DNA of 10,378 nucleotides from STD1-204 sp041649895 (GTDB lineage: Bacteria; Patescibacteriota; Minisyncoccia; Minisyncoccales; Minisyncoccaceae), in the NCBI GenBank assembly GCA_041649895.1, contig JBAZMG010000037.1, positions 1 to 10,378 of the forward strand, given 5' to 3'. Below, piece by piece: positions 5,778 through 10,378 of this stretch. The notes under the pieces were generated by a model that had not been told where the DNA came from, did not search any database, and saw only the letters and a program-made list of their open reading frames with translations. The translations under genes were made by a program, and so were the position numbers. Positions within the stretch are counted from its first letter, which is position 1; each line of letters begins with the position of its first letter.

Positions 5778-5971
5778 TTTTTTTGCCTCCTGCCAATGGC
5801 AGAAAGCAACATCGGTAAGTTGTTTCGAAAGAGTCGTTTCAAAGAGAACTCTTTCGCTAAGCCATATCAAGGCTACGCCTTGACGAACACACAAGAGGCT
5901 GTGTTCAACCGGTAAATGACAGGCGCTTCATAATTGTATGATCTGCCTCCTCGGAACAATGTCCTACTTTC

Positions 5972-6000
5972 TTTATATAATATTTATCCTTTTAGCGCAA
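5972..6000 (-). promoter_or_regulatory. Promoter of cassette 2
   Basis: On the minus strand: TTGCGC (6000-5995), a 17-bp spacer and TATAAA (5977-5972), continuing GAAAGTAG. It lies only 12 bp beyond the end of the cassette 3 terminator. The -10 and start region nearly duplicate those of cassette 3. Confidence 0.6.
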
Positions 6001-6011
6001 CCTATAGGCGC

Positions 6012-6042
6012 AAAAGAATAAAGGCATCCCCGAAGGAATGCC
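6012..6042 (-). terminator. Strong terminator of cassette 3
   Basis: Minus-strand GGCATTCC-UUCG-GGGATGCC is an eight-base-pair stem (one G-U) capped by a cUUCGg tetraloop. TTTATTCTTTT follows directly. This is a clear intrinsic terminator oriented for minus-strand transcription, and it implies a transcript running through 6043-6313. Confidence 0.87.
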
Positions 6043-6313
6043 TCACTAACCTGGTAATTTTGCCGGAATAAGTCCGGCCCCTCAAAAACTATCTTACCTT
6101 GGAGTCACGCGTCAAACCAGCTTCTGTGCACCTATGGACATTTTGACCTCTTTTAAGGTCCACATATTTTTTACGATCAATGCTTCGACGCATCGAAACA
6201 TTGGCTTGCTCTTTCAGGGGAGAGCGTGGGCGCTTCGCTTTTTTGGCGAAACATCGGCCATACCGGGCTACAATAGCACCGAACACTTAACCCATATTGG
6301 GCTAGAAATAACT
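6012..6313 (-). ncRNA. Candidate structured RNA, cassette 3 (about 300 nt)
   Basis: Bounded by a promoter (6320-6348) and the UUCG terminator. Stems readable on the minus strand include an 11-base-pair CAATGTTTCGA/TCGAAGCATTG with a four-base loop (6178-6203), TTCGC/GCGAA, GCTCT/AGAGC, GACCT/AGGTC (6145-6160) and GCCGGA/TCCGGC (6062-6078). A 65-codon frame overlaps it, but it follows the stems rather than resembling a protein. It lacks tmRNA, RNase P and SRP hallmarks. The density of independent hairpins and the clean promoter and terminator favour a non-coding RNA of unknown type. Confidence 0.5.
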
Positions 6314-6319
6314 ATTTTC

Positions 6320-6348
6320 TTTATATTATATATTTTCATTTAATACAA
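6320..6348 (-). promoter_or_regulatory. Promoter of cassette 3
   Basis: On the minus strand: TTGTAT (6348-6343), a 17-bp spacer and TATAAA (6325-6320), continuing GAAAATAG. A TATAAT also occurs at 6330-6325 but has no -35 at a proper distance. Confidence 0.58.
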
Positions 6349-6357
6349 GTCGCGGGA

Positions 6358-6384
6358 ATGTTTGGGGGTCGAACCCCCAAACAT
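6358..6384. repeat. Perfect 27-bp palindrome
   Basis: ATGTTTGGGGG and CCCCCAAACAT are exact inverted copies separated by TCGAA, so the stem can extend to 12 base pairs with a three-base loop. No T-run follows on either strand. It stands between the recombinase gene and cassette 3 and touches the downstream half-site. It may be a hairpin that ends or stabilises the recombinase mRNA, or a protein-binding site. Confidence 0.8.
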
Positions 6385-6394
6385 GAGTTATAAT

Positions 6395-6406
6395 ATTGTG
6401 CGACGT
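6395..6406. repeat. Downstream copy of the dif-like arm (12-bp direct repeat)
   Basis: ATTGTGCGACGT here is identical, in the same orientation, to 7528-7539. Eleven of these bases form one whole arm of the dif-like site upstream of the recombinase. If this is a second core site, its full extent would be 6379-6406, but its other arm (AAACATGAGTT) does not match. Confidence 0.6.
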
Positions 6407-6458
6407 TTATTCAAGGGGATAGAGAGGAGTGGGAAGAGTAAAGAGTTTGATCTGAAAG

Positions 6459-7418
6459 TTAATCATTGAGGTTTTTACCGCTGTGGTATTTCCTATGAAT
6501 GTCCCTTAAGTGCTTACTTGTGACATGGGTATATATTTGGGTTGTGGCGATATTTCTGTGGCCAAGAAATTCTTGAATAATCCTCAAATCCACGCCTTGA
6601 TTAAGGAGGTCCGTAGCCATACTGTGCCTTAAGGTATGCGGGGTGGTAAAAAACGGTATATTTGCAAGCGTGGCGTACTTTTTGACCATTCTTTCCACGG
6701 AACGAGGGGTTAAACGGCCCTCTGAAGAGGCTTTTGCCCTATAATGGATAAAGAGGGCTTTATCGCTGTCCTCACGCGTTTTAAGGTGCTTTTTGACCCA
6801 ATTTAGGGCTCTTTCCGAAAAGTAAACCGTACGGGGGTGGTTTCCTTTGCCTATAACGCCCAATTCAAGGTCTTTCTTGGTTTCCAGGTTCTTAAACTGT
6901 TCGCGGTTCAGGGCTGTTAATTCTGCTATTCTGAGGCCCGTGGAAAACAATGATTCCAATATGGCGCGATCCCGGATACCCGTGGTATTTTCCGTATTCG
7001 GCGCCAATAGGAGCTTTTCAATCTGTTCCAGGGTCAAAAACTTCACGGTATTTTCTTTGCGGGCATCCTTGGGAAGCTGTATTTTGTCAGCCGGCAAGGA
7101 GATAATATCCTTTTCCGCGAAATAGCTCAAAAGCGATCTCAGGGCTATAAGATAATAGTTCTGGGTCAACTTGGAGAGTATCTTATTGCTCACGGGATCC
7201 TTATAACGGGCCAGGAATAGCCTATAATCCCAAATATTCTCAGGTGTGAGCTCATGGGGTTTTAGGCCTTCTTTACGGACAGCCTTAAGCCAGCCCGTAA
7301 ACTTGTTAAGATACCGGCTATAATTTTTTTGAGTATTATCGGATAATCCTTTTTCAATTTCACAGCAATCCAAAAAATCGGGGATATGTTTTATAATCGG
7401 CTTGTCTGATTTATTCAT
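6459..7418 (-). CDS. Tyrosine recombinase, XerC/XerD type
   Basis: Site-specific recombinase of 319 residues, near the usual Xer length of about 300. An N-terminal SAM-like DNA-binding domain spans about residues 8-110 (FLDCCEIEKGLSDNTQKNYSRYL). The catalytic domain has R163 (STGLRIAEL), K191 (VIGKGNHPR), H261 and R264 (HTLRHSMAT), H287 (LGHRNI) and nucleophile Y296 (TTQIYTHV), a complete catalytic set. No Shine-Dalgarno sequence precedes the ATG. A promoter about 195 bp upstream would give a long leader that contains a dif-like site. Two readings remain open: the chromosomal dimer-resolution Xer of a single-recombinase system, or the integrase of a minimal mobile element. The bracketing repeats are compatible with both. 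Confidence 0.93.
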   Translation of the reverse strand: MNKSDKPIIKHIPDFLDCCEIEKGLSDNTQKNYSRYLNKFTGWLKAVRKEGLKPHELTPENIWDYRLFLARYKDPVSNKILSKLTQNYYLIALRSLLSYFAEKDIISLPADKIQLPKDARKENTVKFLTLEQIEKLLLAPNTENTTGIRDRAILESLFSTGLRIAELTALNREQFKNLETKKDLELGVIGKGNHPRTVYFSERALNWVKKHLKTREDSDKALFIHYRAKASSEGRLTPRSVERMVKKYATLANIPFFTTPHTLRHSMATDLLNQGVDLRIIQEFLGHRNIATTQIYTHVTSKHLRDIHRKYHSGKNLND

Positions 7419-7511
7419 AATGTATTTGTGTATTATTGGTTATTGGCCCGGAATCAGCAATTTAGAGGCAAAAGCGCTAAAAGGCCTATGTGTCAAGATT
7501 CGCTATATTAA

Positions 7512-7539
7512 GCGTCGCTTAACCTACATTGTGCGACGT
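7512..7539. other. dif-like Xer recombination site
   Basis: A 28-bp stretch with 11-6-11 architecture. The plus-strand left arm is GCGTCGCTTAA, the centre CCTACA, the right arm TTGTGCGACGT. Reverse-complemented, the right arm is ACGTCGCACAA, matching the left arm at 8 of 11 positions. In minus orientation the centre TGTAGG is flanked by ..CAA and TTA.., recalling the E. coli dif core (..TAA, TGTATA, TTA..). It lies 94 bp upstream of the recombinase start, inside its predicted leader. The site is an inference from symmetry and location. Confidence 0.55.
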
Positions 7540-7610
7540 ATGGTATAGACATAGATAAAGGGTTAAAGCCCTCTCCCCTCACGTTTTCTTTAATTTTTGG
7601 AACCGCTTAA

Positions 7611-7639
7611 ATTATATATTATTTTTATTGTTTCTACAA
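7611..7639 (-). promoter_or_regulatory. Promoter for the recombinase gene
   Basis: On the minus strand: TTGTAG (7639-7634), a 17-bp spacer and TATAAT (7616-7611). The only downstream gene in that direction is the recombinase at 7418, giving a leader of about 185 nt that crosses the dif-like site. The rest of 7419-7721 is AT-rich and holds no further gene I can support. Confidence 0.62.
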
Positions 7640-7665
7640 ATTATTTTTGGGGAAATTATTTTGTA

Positions 7666-7702
7666 AAATATTTTATTTAAAAATTCAGAAATAAAAATAT
7701 TT
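7666..7702. repeat. AT-only inverted repeat after the first LamG gene
   Basis: AAATATTTTATTT (7666-7678) and AAATAAAAATATTT (7689-7702) are inverted copies with one bulged base. The sequence could act as a weak terminator for the LamG gene ending at 7722, but the stem has no G-C pair and no clear T-run follows on the minus strand. Confidence 0.35.
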
Positions 7703-7721
7703 AAAGATCGATTTTAGCGCC

Positions 7722-8636
7722 CTATCGGGTTTTGGCCAAATTGCCTATTAGTGCCCCCATATGCCCAATATACTCATTTTCGTCTATTTGCCCGTCGGCT
7801 AGTAATTTTGCCAACCCCGCATAGTAATCTTGTTGTATTTTGGAGGTCGGCACTACCGCATTATATATTCTAATATCGTCCAATGAGCCATTGAAACGAT
7901 CAAAGCCTTGTCTCGCTTCGCCAATTCTTCTGATAGTTAGATTTCCGTTGGTCGTTGTTTGAGTATCTGTTTGTAATATTCCATTTAAGTATAATTTCCA
8001 GACGTTTGATCCGTCTTCCGTTATCGCGAAATGATACCACTGTCCAGTATTGATCAAGCTATTAAAATGCAGATCAATCTCATCGTTGTCCGTGTTGGTT
8101 TCTCCGCAGATATCGTGGTTGTATTGTCCGGCATCATAGCCAAATCTCAAATACGACCAATTGCCGAGATTGCCGCCAACTATGCCCAAATAATCTTGCG
8201 CGTTAATTTTTGCCCAAAAAGACAAGGTATTATTATTTGTAAAAATATAATTACTGGCAAGTGAAATATAATTTACGCTTCCCTCAAATTTCAGGCATGT
8301 TCCGTATACGCAATTAGAACTACTCATCCAGCCGGAAGTATTGGTATCTCCGTATCCGGCGGCTGTGCTGGTGAATCCGGTAAGCGTGCCCGTATTGTTG
8401 CCCGTCCACGAATCGGTTGCTGATGTTCCCGATCCATTATCTAATTTCCATTCGGAGATCATATTATTCAGCAACGAACTACGCAACGAATTTGCGAAGA
8501 CCTGAGCTTTCGCAAAATTTGCTTTCTGTGTTGCTGAGCTCATCCCCACAATAATCAAAGCAGACAATATTCCAATTATCGCGATAACTACAAGCAGTTC
8601 TATTAATGTGAAAGCTTTATTTTTTAAATTTCTCAT
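7722..8636 (-). CDS. Prepilin-like protein with LamG domain (paralogue A)
   Basis: 304 residues. The N-terminus MRNLKNKAFTLIELLVVIAIIGIL is a type III (prepilin) signal. PilD-type peptidase would cut between A8 and F9, leaving the E at +5 and the hydrophobic alpha-1 helix. Alanine replaces the usual glycine at -1. From about residue 60 to 280 the sequence is LamG/concanavalin-like: ISEWKLDN, the CVYGTCLKF strand, NTLSFWAKI, GQWYHFAITEDG, WKLYLNG and FNGSLDDIRIYNAVVP. The tail SKIQQDYYAGLAKLL is shared with the next two genes. Probably a surface-displayed minor pilin or adhesin assembled by the type IV pilus system; the ligand is unknown. It has its own extended -10 promoter. Confidence 0.85.
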   Translation of the reverse strand: MRNLKNKAFTLIELLVVIAIIGILSALIIVGMSSATQKANFAKAQVFANSLRSSLLNNMISEWKLDNGSGTSATDSWTGNNTGTLTGFTSTAAGYGDTNTSGWMSSSNCVYGTCLKFEGSVNYISLASNYIFTNNNTLSFWAKINAQDYLGIVGGNLGNWSYLRFGYDAGQYNHDICGETNTDNDEIDLHFNSLINTGQWYHFAITEDGSNVWKLYLNGILQTDTQTTTNGNLTIRRIGEARQGFDRFNGSLDDIRIYNAVVPTSKIQQDYYAGLAKLLADGQIDENEYIGHMGALIGNLAKTR

Positions 8637-8675
8637 TCTTAATTCTTGCTTCTTAATTCCTTATTCTTCTTTAAT

Positions 8676-8684
8676 ATTATACCA
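8676..8684 (-). promoter_or_regulatory. Extended -10 promoter for LamG paralogue A
   Basis: On the minus strand TGG-TATAAT is a perfect extended -10 (TGnTATAAT) with no good -35. It lies in the 68-bp gap between two LamG genes, 40 bp before the ATG at 8636, so this paralogue can be expressed separately from the two upstream. The leader contains GAATTAAGAA twice and no Shine-Dalgarno sequence. Confidence 0.6.
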
Positions 8685-8704
8685 AAAAATAGACAAAAGA
8701 AAAG

Positions 8705-9619
8705 CTAATTATGTTCGCTAACGTTGAAGTTTTGATCAAGCGAAGCAACGCGTTGTTGATACTCAGATATTTCTACTCCCTGTTTCGCAAAAAGCTTATT
8801 CAATCCAGCGAAGTAGTTTTGTTGGATCTGAGAGGTTGGAATTGCTTCGTCATATAGTCTGACATCATCAATAAGTCCCTCAAAAAAATAAATTGAAGAA
8901 TAGTTTTTTCCAATAAAAAAATTGGTATTACTAGTTGTTGTTCCAGCTATTTTTGTTCTACTGTTGTCAAATGATCCATCAATATATATTTTCTGTGTGG
9001 TCCCATCAAGTATAAAAATGAGATATCGCCACTGGCTATTATTTAGGTTTGATGCATTAGAATCTAGGCCGCTTGTGTCGCTGCCGGCTCCCGAGTGGAA
9101 TTTTAACTTTCCGACAGAGGGGTAATTTAAGTGTACTAATCTGTAACCGTTATTTACATCAGTAGAAGACCATATTGTTTTTATTTGAGAGGTGGAGGTT
9201 GATTTTATCCAAACGGAAAGAGTGTAGTTTGAATCAAAAATACTATCAAGAGCCGTTGCGTTTCCATAATCTATATAATCATTTCCGTCAAAACTCAAAC
9301 ATTTTTCCGAAACGCAATTAATATTTTCCTTTATTAATGGTCCGGAAACCGCAGAGGCATCATTTGTTCCCCAGGTATCTTTAATGTCTGTTGTGTCCGC
9401 ACTTTGTCCATCCGTGTGTGTCCCACTTTCAAATTTCCATTCCGATACTTTTGATGACATCAAGGCGCTGTCCACTGAATGCGAAAAAGCCTGAGCTTTG
9501 GCGATCGTAGCCTTTTGGGTCGTCGAGCTCATTCCAATAACAATCAATGTTGAAAGAATACCGATAATAGCGATAACAACAAGCAGTTCTATTAAAGTGA
9601 AGGCGTTAATCTTGCGCAT
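8705..9619 (-). CDS. Prepilin-like protein with LamG domain (paralogue B)
   Basis: 304 residues, the same length as paralogue A. MRKINAFTLIELLVVIAIIGIL gives a prepilin signal, again with alanine at -1. SSTTQKATIAKAQAFSHSV continues the alpha-1 helix. The LamG domain runs from VSEWKFES through NCVSEKCLSFDG (paired cysteines four residues apart), YTLSVWIKS, QWRYLIFILDG, QKIYIDG and GLIDDVRLYDEAIP. The tail SQIQQNYFAGLNKLFAKQGVEISEY closely matches paralogue C. Its ATG overlaps the last 14 bases of the upstream paralogue, so the two are probably translated from one mRNA. Function as for paralogue A: a candidate minor pilin or adhesin. Confidence 0.85.
   Translation of the reverse strand: MRKINAFTLIELLVVIAIIGILSTLIVIGMSSTTQKATIAKAQAFSHSVDSALMSSKVSEWKFESGTHTDGQSADTTDIKDTWGTNDASAVSGPLIKENINCVSEKCLSFDGNDYIDYGNATALDSIFDSNYTLSVWIKSTSTSQIKTIWSSTDVNNGYRLVHLNYPSVGKLKFHSGAGSDTSGLDSNASNLNNSQWRYLIFILDGTTQKIYIDGSFDNSRTKIAGTTTSNTNFFIGKNYSSIYFFEGLIDDVRLYDEAIPTSQIQQNYFAGLNKLFAKQGVEISEYQQRVASLDQNFNVSEHN
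9500..9619 (-). repeat. Duplicated 5' prepilin module (second copy at 8517-8636)
   Basis: The first 120 or so bases of paralogues A and B are clearly related at DNA level, for example an identical run AAGCAGTTCTATTAA and matching blocks on both sides. The 3' ends of B and C show the same kind of match (around 8795-8870 and 9680-9760). The centres do not align by eye. This pattern marks recent duplication with diverging central domains, or exchange through the conserved ends. Confidence 0.6.
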
Positions 9620-10378
9620 AATTTGATTTTAATTCCACAAGGCGATTTTGATATTCAGATATTTCTATTCCCCGCTTCGCAAAAAGCTTATTCAATCCCG
9701 CGTAATAGTTTTGCTGGATTTGAAATGTTGGAATGACCGCACTATATATGCGAACATCATCTATTAAACCATTGAAAAATCGATCGGATTCCACTGTATT
9801 ATATCTACCCATATTATTAGTTGTAGCACCAGTAGAAAAATCATAATCAAAAGTTTCGACGTCAGAGACGCTATTTACATAGAATGTTGTATTATTGGTA
9901 GAGCTATGACTATTAAACGCTACTACTACGTGAACCCAATTACTTAAGGGAATTGTTGTTGTTCCGCTGATACCACTGACCCCGGTCTTAGATAGGTATA
10001 AAACGTGGCTACTTGTCAGAATTGAGAAAGCAGCGCCGTTCCCGCTAGATACTCCAAGTATCGCCTTACAATAACCAGAACCATAAGAATTGAGCTTGAC
10101 CCAGGCAGAAATCGTAAAATCTTTATCTTCCATAGCGAGACTGGTGTTGCTTCCCAAGTCCACATAATCCGTACTTCCATTAAAGCTGAGGCATTTTCCC
10201 GTGATACAGTTAGCCCCGTCTTTAAGATCCGGTGTTCCGACTGCGGTACCATGATTACTTCCCCAGCTATCGGTTACAAAATTGGCAGCAGAAGATATAT
10301 CTTGGTCTATTGTCCCTGAAAGATTATTAAAGTTCCATTCAGACACCTTCGACGACATTAAGGCATTATCCACTGAAT
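9606..10378 (-). CDS. Prepilin-like protein with LamG domain (paralogue C), 5' end missing
   Basis: The frame is open to the window edge. The GTG at 10373 is not the start, because the preceding residues (SVDNALMSSKVSEW) align with the middle of paralogue B's N-terminal helix region. The prepilin signal should therefore lie beyond the window. The LamG domain has NCITGKCLSFNG, DYVDLG, FTISAWVKL, SNWVHVVVAF, TTFYVN and GLIDDVRIYSAVIP. The tail FQIQQNYYAGLNKLFAKRGIEISEYQ is nearly the same as in B. The stop overlaps the start of B by 14 bases. Confidence 0.85.
   Translation of the reverse strand, partial: SVDNALMSSKVSEWNFNNLSGTIDQDISSAANFVTDSWGSNHGTAVGTPDLKDGANCITGKCLSFNGSTDYVDLGSNTSLAMEDKDFTISAWVKLNSYGSGYCKAILGVSSGNGAAFSILTSSHVLYLSKTGVSGISGTTTIPLSNWVHVVVAFNSHSSTNNTTFYVNSVSDVETFDYDFSTGATTNNMGRYNTVESDRFFNGLIDDVRIYSAVIPTFQIQQNYYAGLNKLFAKRGIEISEYQNRLVELKSNYAQD

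Larger units (their letters stand above)
5637..5965 (-). ncRNA. Candidate structured RNA, cassette 2 (about 330 nt)
   Basis: The span runs from a promoter at 5972-6000 to a strong hairpin at 5637-5659. It is packed with local stems: GAACACA/TGTGTTC (5885-5906), TCAAGGC-GTA-GCCTTGA (5867-5883), a nine-base-pair CGAAAGAGT/ACTCTTTCG (5826-5856), CTGCC-ATT-GGCAG (5790-5802) and GCTCC-UUCG-GGAGC (5679-5692). The UUCG tetraloop exists only in the minus-strand transcript, which supports the strand. AGGAGGCA occurs twice. I looked for tmRNA (GGTTCGA...CCA end, AANDENYALAA-like tag) and RNase P (GAGGAAAGTCC) hallmarks and found none. Function unknown. Confidence 0.45.

Noticed and set aside
6043..6080. 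tRNA-like 3' end (five-pair arm, seven-base loop, then ACCA) suggesting tmRNA
   Set aside because: On the minus strand GCCGG-ACTTATT-CCGGC followed by AAAATTA-CCA mimics T-arm plus CCA, but the loop lacks TTCRA, there is no matching 5' acceptor strand, and no tag frame is present.
6089..6286. 65-codon minus-strand frame inside cassette 3
   Set aside because: It is basic and has no family resemblance I could find (L28, L32, L33 and L35 were considered). Its codons follow strong RNA stems, and its ATG has no ribosome-binding site. An RNA explains the region better.
6358..6384. tRNA T-arm remnant (GGGGGTTCGACCCCC on the minus strand)
   Set aside because: The loop is five bases, not seven, and no anticodon arm, D arm or acceptor stem flanks it. 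It is simply a palindrome.
5380..6460. CRISPR array, rRNA or tRNA genes in the gene-poor stretch
   Set aside because: No regularly spaced direct repeats, no 5S/16S/23S core sequences and no cloverleaf were found on either strand.
7491..7496. TTGACA on the minus strand upstream of the recombinase
   Set aside because: No acceptable -10 lies 15-19 bp downstream; the better promoter is TTGTAG-17-TATAAT at 7611-7639.

Overview
The window looks like a chromosomal segment of a Candidate Phyla Radiation (Patescibacteria) bacterium, most likely Parcubacteria. Three things suggest this: the condensed protein versions of the spc operon tail, the moderately AT-rich sequence with many short hairpin repeats, and an array of type IV pilin-like proteins carrying LamG domains, which is a familiar Parcubacteria theme. 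TGA appears to act as a stop codon (the 73-residue ORF and the GalT-like gene both end on it), which argues against the UGA-recoding CPR lineages. No search could be run, so the placement is an inference.

Layout, plus strand, 1-5371: the tail of rplO (uL15), then secY, closed by a strong terminator folded from the second of two tandem 47-bp repeats. Next come adk and map, overlapping. After map the classical spc/alpha order (infA, rpmJ, rpsM) is not found. Instead there is a 73-residue orphan gene with its own consensus-like promoter and terminator. A two-gene unit follows, a GalT/HIT-family nucleotidyl transferase overlapping tpiA by four bases. A palindromic repeat supplies the last codons of tpiA.

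5372-6458 holds no convincing conventional protein gene, but it is not empty. On the minus strand I read three consecutive promoter-hairpins-terminator cassettes of about 300, 330 and 165 nt. Two share almost the same promoter and start sequence. I could not match any of them to tmRNA, RNase P RNA, SRP RNA or 5S rRNA.

6358-7639, minus strand: a tyrosine recombinase of the XerC/XerD type with all catalytic residues. A 28-bp dif-like site (11-6-11 architecture) lies 94 bp upstream of its start codon, inside its predicted leader. One arm of that site is repeated exactly, in the same orientation, just downstream of the gene, so the gene is bracketed by two candidate Xer core sites.

7722-10378, minus strand: three tandem prepilin-like LamG proteins (the last cut by the window end). 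Their N-terminal prepilin segments and C-terminal tails are conserved, and their central LamG domains diverge. They are probably minor pilins or surface adhesins handled by the type IV pilus machinery.

The most interesting parts are the three-cassette RNA locus and the recombinase bracketed by dif-like repeats.
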